The position numbers and the translations under genes were made by a program. The notes beneath the pieces are model-generated. The model searched no databases, was not told the DNA's origin, and worked only from the letters and a program-made list of their open reading frames with translations. Below, one piece after another: positions 12,346 through 23,404 of a stretch of 64,000 nt of DNA. Each line of letters begins with the position of its first letter. Position 1 is the first letter of the stretch. Source of the stretch: Gigaspora rosea (Eukaryota > Glomeromycota > Glomeromycetes > Diversisporales > Gigasporaceae); NCBI GenBank assembly GCA_003550325.1, contig QKWP01000771.1, positions 1 to 64,000 of the forward strand, read 5' to 3'.

Positions 12346-13018
12346 GATTATATAAAGGATAATATAAAGGATAATTTTGAGATTTATAAAAATATGAAGT
12401 CAAACAAAAGAAGAAGAAAAAAAAAACAATTATCTCATTGCGATCCTTTTAATTTCAATTATAATGAGGTACTAATACTGTAGTAAAAACTTATTATCAT
12501 ATATTGGGAAGTTATTGATTAATTAATAATAATGGTTTATTATTAAACTAAATTTCGGAGTGTTGAAGGGTTTAATAAAAAAAAAAGAAAGATTCGTTAT
12601 ATGTAACGAGAGTTCATTAACTCATTAACACAGTTTGTGGGTATAATAGTTTAGTTTATAATTAAATACGTAACTTATATATTTTACGTATCAGGTATTA
12701 TGAATAATTATGAGTTATGTTAATATTATAAACATTAAACATAAAAATTACCAAGGAGACTATTTTTCATAATAGTCGTTATAGTAATTTACTAGTACGG
12801 ACAAACAATAATACTATTCATGACCGTTTGATATCCTTTAAAAATTAATATATATTATTTCAGAATTGTCATTATCGTTATGCCGTATTTATACTTTTAT
12901 GAATGAGGCATAATCATATGATTTTGTACACGCATACACATATGCAAAACCTTTTTATTATGTTTGTTCCGTCTCCGAATTATTTGTGGTGGTTCTTTCA
13001 GTTCAAATCTTGTCTATA
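12346..13018. other. Intergenic, no gene seen
   Basis: AT-rich DNA between two same-strand genes. It should contain the 3' end of the secreted-protein gene (tandem ggattatataaaggata around 12347) and the RBR promoter. No repeat or frame of note. Confidence 0.5.
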
Positions 13019-14112
13019 ATGACGACGACAACGAAGCTAGAATGTAGTGTTTGTTGTGAAGACTACACATCAGTTCATTTAATTTCGTCAGTTTGTGGTC
13101 ATAATGACCTTTGCTCTACATGTATTAAAAGACATATTGAAGCTGAATTGAATACTAAAGGAAGTGAAATTCAAGTGCGTTGTCCAAAATCTCGTTGCTC
13201 AATAGAATTAACTTATGATGATGTAAAAAGATTGGCTCCAAAGGAGTTATTCGACAGGTGATATAAATTTTATTTCTTAAACCATTAAAGTTATTAAATA
13301 AATATATAATTTTTTTATCTTTTTTAAAGGTACGATACTCTTCTTTTGCGAGCTGCAATCCGTAAACTTCCTGATTTTCGGTGGTGCAAGGCTCCAAAAT
13401 GTGGTTCCGGTCAAGAGCATACAACCGGAGGTAAATTTTTTTATAAAATTTTTTTTTTCCTATTCTAGCTAATTTTTTTTTTAATTATCGCTATAATCGT
13501 TATAGATAGACTACCAATAATTACTTGTGAAGCTTGTGGTGCAAAATCCTGTTTTACTCATGATGTTCCTTGGCATATGGGATTAACCTGTGATGAATTT
13601 TCCGAGCAATTACAGACCAAAGATTATACTGCCAATCGTGCCTATTATGAACGTCATACTAAACCATGTCCAAGATGTAAAATGTCTATTGAAAAGAATA
13701 GTGGATGTGACCATATGAGTTGTCGTTGTGGTTATGAATTTTGTTGGTTGTAAGTATTTTTTTTTTTTTTTTCATCCTTTGAAAACTTTTTTTTATAATT
13801 TTATTTTTTTTTTTAATCTTGTTTAAAAAATTAAAATTGAAAAATAGATGTCTTGGTGATTACGAAAATATTCGTAATAAAGGTAATCATTATCATGAAC
13901 AAACTTGTCAATATTACGCGGCTTATAATTCTGAAGATGATGATGACGATATTGATGAATATTACGGAACTTCAGAAGATGATTTTGAAGATGATGACGA
14001 AAATGAAGATGATAATGAAGATTATAATGACGATGATGGTATTGAAGATGATGGTAACGAAGATGACAGTAACGAAGATGACGAAGAAGAAGATATTATG
14101 GAATTAAATTAA
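13019..14112 (+). CDS. RBR-type E3 ubiquitin ligase (RING1-IBR-RING2)
   Basis: There are four exons: 13019-13257, 13330-13430, 13506-13749 and 13848-14112. The joined frame is exactly 849 nt (282 aa), and every intron is gt...ag. RING1 starts CSVCCEDY (about residue 9), with CGHNDLCSTC and RCPKSRC. The IBR region holds WCKAPKCG, CEACGAKSC and the H..C pair before DEF. RING2 is PCPRCKMSIEKNSGCDHMSC...FCWLC; in RBR ligases the Cys of the GCxH motif, here C181, is the ubiquitin-thioester cysteine. The C-terminal 60 residues are almost all Asp/Glu with Asn. The family accepts ubiquitin from E2 on RING2 and passes it to substrates. No substrate-binding domain is visible. Intact. Confidence 0.92.
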
Positions 14113-15103
14113 TTTATTTTTTTTATTTTTGGTTTTTTTGTAGATTAAATCTTTTGATATAGAACTTTTTCATGTATAATATCGATATTTTTTATTAACA
14201 AAATAAACTGTATTGAGAAACGATCCTCCAAAAAAAAAAAAAACCAGTGATATCATATCTTCGCTATCACATCACATGATTAATACTAGCCTAAGCTAGG
14301 TTAGTAGGTGATGGTTATCATTATGTAATGATCACTGGTTCCTTGTTATTTTGAAGCACGAACGACATTTTTTCATGCATTCATTACGGGCTTGTTTTTT
14401 TTTTTAAATTTGTTATACAACGATGTTTGTTGAAAAAAAGCTAATTGATTATATGTAAGTTACTGTATGTACGATATAAAGTTATATGCATAACTTTTAA
14501 AACAAAATTTGAAATTCCTCGGGTTTGTCGAACAGAATATCCTCTCACGATAATAATATTTTGTGAACTCTAAAAAGTTTTACTGGTTAATGACTTTTTT
14601 TTATTTATCACTTTACTAACATGCAAGAAACTAGTTAATTAGCAGTTGGTTGGTATTGTACGTACATACGTACGTACGTACGTACGTACGTACCTAGTGC
14701 TCTAACAGCTAAGTAAAAATGCTCTGCACCCCTCAAACCTTAAATCTAATCCTAGCCCTACCTTGAAAATTTATGAGTTAAAAAATTTTATACACAAATT
14801 TAAAAACATAATAAAAACATAATAACAACATAATAAAACATAATCAATAAAAACATATAATAGGTGCAATATCACCATAGGTGCGTAGATAGATATTTAT
14901 TTATTTATTTAGATAACATATTTCCAGTATTTATTATTAATGAGTCGAAAATTTCGAACATTGTTAACGCTAACGCTAAAAAGATTCATTTTACAGGTTG
15001 TGCAACATTGTTTTGCCGATCGATTTAAAACTTTTATGCGCTCGAATTTGAACTAATCTGAACTAAGAAATCGAACCACTGTTACTGTACTAAAAATTTT
15101 AAA
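14113..15103. other. Intergenic with a small hairpin and an acgt microsatellite
   Basis: A hairpin with AACCAGTGAT/ATCACTGGTT ends spans about 14242-14340 (possibly a tiny MITE). An (acgt)n run lies at about 14659-14693. The remainder is AT-rich and should contain the acyl-CoA oxidase promoter. No gene seen. Confidence 0.55.
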
Positions 15104-18100
15104 ATGTCGAAAAATAATGCGTTAAATCGTCTTAACTTAATTCAAGACCATATTTCTCAACCAACAGGCCCAATAGACTTAGCAAACGAAAGGTCAAATG
15201 CGAGTTTCAATGTTGAGCATATGTATTGGTTATTTTGTGGTTCAAAAGAATTCGCAAAAGCTTTAGTAAGTATTTTTTTTAAGTAAAATTTAAACAATTA
15301 TAATAATTATAATTTCATAATTCATATTATATTATCTATAGTCTGATGCTTACCAAATGATACTACGCGACCCAGATCTTTATATTCCTGGTGGGCATAG
15401 TTTTGATATGACTCAACCTCAGCAACGTGAACTGTAATTCTTTTTATTCATTCTCTTATATCGTGTAATCATTGTTGATAATTTATAATTTCTTCAATTT
15501 TATTATTATAAAGTGTTCAACGACAAATCTTTAGATATCAAAAAGTTCATAAAACGTTAAAAGATCCATTATTATGTAAAGCCTTAGAATTCGCAATGTG
15601 GTAAGGATTGTTTTATTTTAATAAAAATTTTGTTCGAATTGTTATTTAATTATTAAATCATTTTTTGAATTAATTATAGCAATTATTCTGAAGCGTATTC
15701 TATGAGAACATATGTTCACAATACTTTATTTCGTCAATCGATTGAATTTTTTGGAACAAAAGAACAAAAAGGTTTTTTTTTTTTTTTTTAAAAAAAAAAT
15801 ATATATATATATATATAGTGCACAATAAATTTTATTGATTTTATATTTACTCTGGATTTAAGACGAATGGATGGATGATGTTTTAAATTGGAGAATCATT
15901 GGATGTTTTGCTATGGTAAAATTTACAACGACCATATCAGATATGATAGTTGTTGCAATTTATTAAATTAATCTTTTGTTTTACGACGTATTTTAGACTG
16001 AATTAGGTCACAGGTTCGTCTTCTCATATAAGAAAATTTTTTTGTGTAGTAATTATCAATGAAAAAACTTACTATATAATTTAATAGTTCTTTTATACGT
16101 GGTTTAGAAACTACAGCAACTTATGATAAAGTTCATGATGAATTTATTATAAACTCTCCAACTTTAACGGCTACAAAATGGTATTGTACGTGTTTAAAAT
16201 TAAATTTTAATAATAACATCTAATAATTGAACCAATTTCCGCTATTAGGTGGATAGGAATGGCAGGCCAGGTATTTAATTTAAACTTAATATATATATAT
16301 TATATATGTATATTTTTTTTTTTAAAAAAAAAAAAACTGTACATTATGTTTATTAATCAATTTATTTTTAGACAGCTACGCATACTGTTGCAATATGTCA
16401 AACTATAATTGATTCAGAAAGTTATGGCATTAATTGGTTTGTAGTCCCATTACGAGATCGTAAAACTGGTCATTTACTTCCTGGAGTTACGGCTGGTGAT
16501 ATTGGTGCAAAATTTGGTCGACATGGCCTAGATAGTGGTTGGATCCAATTTTCTAATGTTCGTATTCCACGAAAAAATATGTTAATGAAATGGTCAAAAG
16601 TAACTGAAGATGGAAAATATATACCACCTCAAAATCCTGCAATTGCTTATACGACTTTAATTGGTGAACGTTTAACAGTTCTCACTGGAACACAAAATGC
16701 TTTAGGAAAAGCGTTGACTATTGCTTGTAGATATGGTTGTGTTAGACGTCAGAGTGTTGATGATGGTCAAATTATGAATTATCAAACTTACTACGTCAGT
16801 CTTGTTCCTTGTGTTGCTAGTATTTATGTTATTAATGTCGTGGATAGGTAATCTTTATATTATTTATTCTTTAAAAAATTTTTTATTTTTTTTTCAAAAA
16901 GTTAAAGCTCATAATTTGCATAATTTTTAAAAATAGAATTATTAAAATTCAATGGGAAGAATTAATAAAACAAATACATACGAATCAAGCCGAGTTTTTA
17001 AAAAATGTTACTGACATACATGCATTATCATCAGGCTTAAAAGGAACTATAACATGGTGGGGTAGTGAAATGCTTGAAAGATGTAGAAGAGCTTTAGGTG
17101 GTCACGCTTATTCAGCATATAATGCTATCGGACCTGCTATCGGAGATTGGGGTGTTAATACTACTGGTAATTTCAAATATATATTGTGAAATTAGGTTTA
17201 CTCGTCTATGGATTGTTTTTTTTTTTTTTTTTTTTTTTTGAATTAGGCGGTGGTGACAATTTTGTGCTTTTACAACAAACAGCCGTAAATATGACTTATG
17301 ACTATTTGTAATGCCTGTTAGAATATTGTTGTGGAGATACTGAATTTTGGTTGGTTATTTTTTTTTTAAATAATTATAGAGATACTTGATAAGTTCATAT
17401 GAAAAAATGGTCCAAGGGAAACGACTTTCTGGATCTGTTGAATATTTTAACAACATTAAACAATTTTCAAAAATCGTTAAGAGTGATTTATTAAATGAAG
17501 AGCAATTATATGATATGAAATACAATTTAAATATGTACACTTGGTTGATTGGACAAAAGGTATTTCTTAATGACAATAATATTGTTATTATTATTTTGAA
17601 ATTAAATATTAACATTATATTATAATAAAATAAAATAACAAATTAAAATCTTCAGTTACAATACCTTTTCTCGATATTGTCACAATCTCAAGAAGACCCA
17701 TCTGTAACATGGAATAATAATCAAGTCTCTTTAATACGTCTTTCAGAACTTTATTCATTCAGATATTGTCTTTCGAAGTATATTCAAGGCCTTTCTAACT
17801 ACCAAAATTCAATTCCGGAATTTCAAAACTTATGTCCAATTCTTACAAAATTAGGACAATTATGGTCAATTCATTTAATACACGAATCATTAAAAGAATT
17901 TTTGGAAGAAGGTTATTTTGGAAAAGATCAAGCTAATATCGTAGAAAATGCTTACTTTAGGATGTGTAAAGAGTTGAGAAAAGAAATTATACCTCTGGTC
18001 GATGCATGGGGTTACCCAGATTTTGTATTACAAGCTCCTTTGGGAAAATTCGACGGTGATGTTTATAAAGGTATATCTTTAGAAATATATTTTAGACCAA

Positions 18101-18605
18101 ATCTATTTGTAACCTGCAGTGATAGTCACCTGAGCTCGATCGATCAATTGGATTGTAAGATCACATGTAATATCAAAGACTATTATTACAATATTTCATC
18201 AGTGAAGTTTTTTTTTTTTTTTCTAACAAAAAAATTTCTTGCGGATTATTATATATTTTATCTTATCCTGACTTTAATCTGTTCTTACACGATCCGATTT
18301 ATTGTTCCAAACTATCACTGTCGATGACAAGCATTTTTTTAAAAAAAATACGATCAGACCTCCTTAAATGCAAGTTAAAATTCTAGCTCAAATATTCTTA
18401 ATCCCATTTAAAATAATGTTTCTTATTGTTCTCTAGAATGCATTTAAAGGAAGTTTGACCGTATATATTATTTATTTATTTATTTGCTCACATTAACATA
18501 TATATTTTCAATTTAGAATATTTTAATACCGTTAGAGCTGCACCAGGTTGTATTGGAATACCAAGTTATTGGGAAGATTATATTAAGCCACTTACCGATC
18601 CATAA
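15104..18605 (+). CDS. Acyl-CoA oxidase-like protein (peroxisomal beta-oxidation)
   Basis: I resolve 14 exons: 15104-15265, 15342-15433, 15514-15600, 15680-15771, 15863-15915, 15997-16013, 16088-16180, 16249-16270, 16372-16847, 16937-17166, 17247-17284, 17380-17559, 17656-18070 and 18517-18605. They join into 2046 nt (681 aa), the normal acyl-CoA oxidase length. Family signatures include TELGHSSFIRGLETTATYD, TKWWIGMAG, GIN(W)FVVPLRD, GLDSGWIQFSNVRIPR and RRALGGHAYSAYNA. The enzyme family oxidises acyl-CoA to trans-2-enoyl-CoA with FAD and makes H2O2. Two oddities: residues 442-446 read GGGDN where the family has WEGDN/FEGEN, so the catalytic Glu position is Gly443; and there is no C-terminal SKL-type signal, though RLNLIQDHI at residues 9-17 resembles a PTS2. 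Exons 6 (17 nt) and 8 (22 nt) are microexons. The last intron carries a MITE. Confidence 0.9.
18351..18461. mobile_element. Tc1/mariner/pogo-like MITE in the last intron of the oxidase gene
   Basis: This 111-bp element has inverted ends CGATCAGACCTCCTTAAATG and CGGTCAAACTTCCTTTAAATG, flanked by TA on both sides (18349-18350 and 18462-18463). The TIR is related to those of 37168-37303 and 39251-39591. TA TSDs and a C-R-G-T-C start fit the Tc1/mariner/pogo group. It explains part of why this intron (446 nt) is several times longer than the others. Confidence 0.75.
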
Positions 18606-19511
18606 CCTTAAAGATTGACTTTGATCGTTTAAAATAGATATTAATTTAACAAAGCACAAAAATTTTTGATCACAAATAGACATAATTAATTTATAATTAA
18701 TAAATCGTATGCCCTAATATATGTGCAAAACAATAAATATAAAATGTTTATGGTGGAATAACAAAAGTTATTAGTGTTGCGAACTTAACTGGAAACTTTA
18801 AATCCTAAAGAAGTTCGTGCAATAAATAACTATACAGAATCATTTGTAAAAAAATTGATAAGTTGAAATATTTTCGGATTACGTTCTAAAAGTCTTGTTT
18901 AAAAGAATTAAGTCATACAAAACTAAATATTTTATTAATGTATGCTAATGTGCATAGGTAAAAATATTATTTAATATCTTACTGATCATTTCACGTAACA
19001 TAGAACGCGTAACATATCAGATATCATGTACGTACGTACGTAATGAAATGCTGTATTGGTTGATGACTTATACGACTTTATGACTTGTCATAAGTCATCT
19101 GTCATAGCGAAGGTTGAAAATGTTTTATGACCTTTAACATAGTAAGAACGAATCATTCCACTGACATCACATAGGTTAGGGTTAGTATTTTATTAGTTGC
19201 GGGTTCATCTTTTTTTAATAAATTGTTGTTACTTGGTGTGAATTAAAATAATAAGGTTGTGTTAGTGTTGTGTTATGAAAGTTACAAACTTACAATACCA
19301 GCATGTCATTTTACGCAGGTTGCGGTAATACCATATACGTACGTACAATACCTGACACGTTTGGCTCATTTTGCGAAGAGCATAAGATCAAGAAACGATT
19401 TTTTTTTTTTAAAAAAAGTACAATATCTCATCATTTCATAATGAAACTGCTCTGGTATTCTAACAAAATTTTACATCAATTACAGTTGGTTTATTCTTAT
19501 TATATTTATTA
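18606..19511. other. Intergenic, no gene seen
   Basis: Downstream of the oxidase gene the sequence is AT-rich with short acgtacgtacgt runs (about 19030, 19338). Two short frames overlap around 19260-19530 but neither has a domain, signal or intron structure. Confidence 0.5.
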
Positions 19512-19892
19512 CCGTACAAGCGCGAAATAACGCCCACCTGCGCGTTATTTCGAGTACGTTATTTCGAAACAAGAATTAAATTAGCACCCCTAACTATAAT
19601 AAATAGTATTTATTTGTAATATGAATAAAACAGTGTTCCGGAACTGGATTTGATATTAAGTAAACCAATTTTTGGCTTCTGAAGAACAACTTTTGTTAAA
19701 GTAAAAAATAGATTTACTTAATATCAACCCATTCCGAAGCACTTTTTACTCATTTATCTTATTTTATTTATTTATAGGGATGCGCGTTAATTCGGGACGC
19801 CCATAGGCGTTAATTTGAAGCTACATATGCTATTTTAGGGGGTATCTGATTTTCGAATTAACGCCCCTGGGCGTTATTTCGCGTTTATACGG
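19512..19892. mobile_element. CCGTATAAGCGCG TIR element, copy 1
   Basis: This 381-bp element has inverted ends CCGTACAAGCGCGAAATAAC and CCGTATAAACGCGAAATAAC, with TA on both sides (19510-19511, 19893-19894). The interior repeats cgttatttcg and gcgttaattcg. Nested inside, 19632-19745 is a hairpin with 34-bp arms (gatattaagtaaacc and complement). TA TSDs suggest the Tc1/mariner group; no transposase. Confidence 0.8.
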
Positions 19893-19894
19893 TA

Positions 19895-20840
19895 TTGATG
19901 CAAGGTTATGTTTTAAATCATTAATCCACACGTTTGTATTTGTTATCGAAGTAATACATGAATTTACGCGTCATTACCCGTTATCAAAGCCTGTACTAAT
20001 TGGACTAGTAAAGTATTGCAAAAACTGAGTCATTAACGGTCCAACAAATCCGTACCAATTCAAACCATTTAGTACATACCATTACTACGTCGTCAACTCG
20101 TGTGACATTTCAAAAAGTTCATAAGAGTAATGCTTAAAAGGTTTTTACTTTGCTTTTCTTAATTCTAACCAATTAATCTTATTTAGATATTTTGATACTT
20201 AAAAATATCAAGTCAAATTTGAGCAAATTTTTTAAATAAAATATATGCTTAGTAAAGTGGTCTATTTTATAGTAAAAATTTATATTAATTTTATATAGGC
20301 TTGAGAGTGTGTTGATTATAAAAGAGTATTTATTTCGATTATTTACTGTTCTTTATTATTTTTTAACCATAACACTTTCAAATACAAAGTAATTAAAACT
20401 TAGCAGCGATCCAAATTATAAGTCATATGATAAAGTACGTATGAAATAATTCCATTTATATAAACTTAATATGCTTTTTATTTTTATGTTGTGTATAGAA
20501 TATTGTTATGGAGAGAAATTTTTTATTTTTTATAATTTTTTGGAAGTTGCAATAAAGATGAAGTTTCTTTAATGCAGACATTTTTTATACTGCATTTGGA
20601 TTAGCTTTTTCACAATTGGCTTCATCTATTATATCTCTCTATAGCATTAAACTAGAGCTTATTTTCTATCATGTCACATACTTTTGGTATTTATATTATT
20701 AAATATAAAGGAGTAGCAATTTAAAGACAGTATCTTTTACTATAAGAATTTCGGAAAATTTGCTAAGCTATAAAAAAAAATTGATTATATATATACTGTA
20801 ACGTTTGGTTTGGGAGAACAACACTTAATAAATGCGCAGT
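19895..20840. other. AT-rich non-coding stretch
   Basis: No credible gene, repeat array or structured element is visible here apart from scattered A/T runs. Confidence 0.45.
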
Positions 20841-21012
20841 GTACCTACGTAGTTTACAAACAAATTATTTTACAGACAATTAATTCACCGACCTACAGTA
20901 TATTTCACCGACGGCTTTTCACAAAGCCATTGTCGTTAGGGTTAGGTAAAATTAGAGTTAAGGTTAGTGTAATTTATAAAAAAAACTTGTCAGTGAAATG
21001 AGCCGTAGGTAC
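20841..21012. repeat. Foldback repeat with TTCACCGAC motifs
   Basis: Ends GTACCTACG and CGTAGGTAC are inverted. The inner arms hold ttcaccgac (about 20886, 20907) opposite gtcagtgaaatg (about 20988). The motif links it to the larger foldback at 21352-21598. The 63-codon frame spanning it has no protein features. Confidence 0.55.
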
Positions 21013-21351
21013 TTAAAGATGAAGTTTGGAGTTAGAAGTTAGCATTAGAGACTATTAACTTTCTGAAACCTGCTACATTGCATTAGAAACACACGCTATC
21101 GTTTTAGCTTCGTTTCAGCTTCGTGTCAATATGCAGTTTCATACAGTGGGCTTTATCAATCACGATACTAATTTAGGTTAACGATCAATAACATTAAAAA
21201 TGGTAACATAAAATTTTGATGTCTGAGGATCGAAATTTTCTTGACGTAATAGTCCTTATTTATTGCAAAAATAGCTTTTTTATCGGACTGTGCAACTATT
21301 CTTTTTAGTCCAATGTATAGTTCAGAGATAGCTACAACAGTCTTTGGATAC

Positions 21352-21598
21352 ATGTCATTTCAATTCACCGACATATTACTTCACTGACAAGTTTATTTCA
21401 CCGACAATTATTTCGTCGACAGCCCATCTCATCAAGTTTTTTTTTAAAAATTGCACTAATCTTAACTTTAATTCTAAACCTGACTCTAACGACAATGACC
21501 AGAATTACTTTGTCGGTGAAATGACTGTCGGTTAATTGTCGATGAATCGATTGCTGGTGAAATGACATGTCAATGAGGTGATTGTCGACGAAATGCCT
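21352..21598. repeat. Foldback array of TTTCACCGACA units
   Basis: The left arm carries ttcaccgac, ttcactgac, ttcaccgac and ttcgtcgac. The right arm carries the reverse units gtcggtgaaat, gtcggttaatt, gtcgatgaatc, tggtgaaatg and gtcgacgaaat. The arms are inverted around a spacer at about 21430-21500. It is probably a MITE built of reiterated short units. No TSD identified. Confidence 0.65.
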
Positions 21599-21654
21599 TT
21601 TTCCTCTTCACAATCCATAACGAAAAGAAATTAACTGAAGAGGAAGATATTAAT

Positions 21655-21828
21655 TGTTGCGACTGAAGCTGGAAATTTTAATTAGTTTAATATGAAATTT
21701 TCAAAAAATTTTTTTTATAGGGTTAGGTTAGGTTTAGGGTTAAATTTAATAATAAAAGAGTATAAGTAGATTTTGGTAGGGCTTATATTTTTAAATCAAG
21801 GACCTAATTTTCAGCTTCAGCCGCGACA
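21655..21828. mobile_element. TGTCGCGGCTGAAGC MITE, copy 3
   Basis: This 174-bp element begins TGTTGCGACTGAAGCTGG and ends CAGCTTCAGCCGCGACA, with a perfect 5-bp flanking repeat ttaat (21650-21654, 21829-21833). It has single-unit TIRs, unlike the double-unit ends of copies 1 and 2. The internal gggttaggttaggttt and ttggtagggctta match the family. Confidence 0.85.
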
Positions 21829-22177
21829 TTAATTTACTCACATATTTCAATAAGTTTGCTGAACAAACATCTATTGTAGAATCAACCCTCTTTGCCTGCC
21901 TAATGAGGTCTCTAATAACCCTTACACTTAGTATGTTCTCACACGAAAAAGTATAAAAGACTGGCTTGACTTTTGATAGCCGTAGTTTCATTCTGCCATG
22001 TATTCTCAATTTAATTTCTTTTCTTTCTCCTGTTTCTCCTGGCTGTTTCCACCATTCGTATTGTTTCTATCTGTCTTACCGTAAGATCAATCACAAAGTA
22101 ATCGCTCCTTGCAAACCTAATACAATGTTATCTCTTGAGCATTCTTTATGTGGGGAAATATTCGGTTTATTCATTTA

Positions 22178-23384
22178 CCGTATAAGCGCGAAATAACGGG
22201 CATGAGCGTTATTTTGAAATTCGGGCACCCCAAAATAGAATATAGTGTCTCGAATTAGCGCTCATACGCGTCCCGAATTAACGCGCTCCCAATGACCTGG
22301 GCTATAAAAACTTAGTATTTACCGCTGTTCTTATCTATATAGTAAAAAATTTACCGAATGGTTATTTTGCCACTTCGATAAGTTTTTGATTTTGGTAATG
22401 AGTGATTACGCAATATCTTGTTATTTAATATGAGTGATAAGGTTAAATAAAAAAATTCGAGCCAATCATTTATGTGAGATTGGATGATTATTGAGAATAA
22501 AAGTGACTATTTGATCGGAAATTATAAGCCCGATTATGAATTCTTATGAGTCGCTTATGAATTTTTGTATGCATATAACCTAGTTGCTTATAAATGTCTG
22601 TACGTATGCACCTGATTACTTCTAAATTTTAGTACATTTATACCTGTTTATGCACCTGATTACTTATAAATTTTTATACGCTTATATGATTTGATCACTT
22701 TGTTACCATTATAATTTTTAAATATATATTTATATAATAATATTATAAAAACAAATTGATAAAATTAAAGCAACTCTGAATCGATTAATTTAATAATTAT
22801 AATGGTTTAAAAGTAGGCAAAATCTATGTAAGGCCATGCAAATTAAATTAGTTGTTTCTCGTCACATGGGACAAGCAAATAGGACCCGGCCGGCCGGCAA
22901 AAAATGTTATATTTAAAAATTTTTTTAATATAAAAATTTTTATAAATTTTTTTTTTTCAAAAAAAATTTTATATAAAAAAAATTTTTAAATTTTCCAAAA
23001 AAGTGACCCGGCCGGGTTACGAGAAACAATTTTATTTGTTTACATGGCCTAAGCATTTTTATTTATAATAAATACAGTAAGATTTATAAGAAATGATTAT
23101 TATTTTAACGAGAAATTATATTCCTAATCATGATTTTTATATATATTTTTAATTAATCGTGAAAAATTCAGGAACTCTACTCGATCCCGCGAATCCCGCG
23201 CGGATCCCGCGCGTGATCCCGCATCACGCGCGTGATTTTTTTTTTAAAAAAACGGGATTGCCCATCACTGTGTGTCTCACTATGCAAGGTGCATGCGCGT
23301 TATTTTAAAAATATTTGGCTCTGAAAATCAGTTCTTATTTCGAAATAAATAACGACAGAGGAGCGTTATTTCGCGCTTATACGG
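22178..23384. mobile_element. CCGTATAAGCGCG TIR element, copy 2 (1.2 kb)
   Basis: Inverted ends CCGTATAAGCGCGAAATAAC are near-identical on both sides and flanked by TA (22176-22177, 23385-23386). The interior holds two tandem-like blocks with tgcacctgattactt (about 22609 and 22661), a nested Harbinger-like MITE (22832-23049) and a GC-rich gatcccgcg/cgcgtgat repeat (about 23184-23236). No transposase. It lies just upstream of the P-loop pseudogene exon at 23405. Confidence 0.75.
22832..23049. mobile_element. PIF/Harbinger-like MITE (218 bp)
   Basis: Inverted ends GGCCATGCAAATTAAATTAG and GGCCATGTAAACAAATAAAA continue into gttgtttctcgt and a cccggccgg block on both sides. The flanking trinucleotide TAA is identical (22829-22831, 23050-23052). 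A 3-bp TWA target and GG-starting TIRs are typical of PIF/Harbinger. Nested in the 1.2-kb TIR element. Confidence 0.7.
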
Positions 23385-23404
23385 TATTTTCTCATTCTTT
23401 GCAG

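Noticed and set aside
13155..13424. Antisense frame of 89 codons over the RBR gene
   Set aside because: It spans an intron and two conserved exons of the RBR ligase on the other strand; it is a shadow.
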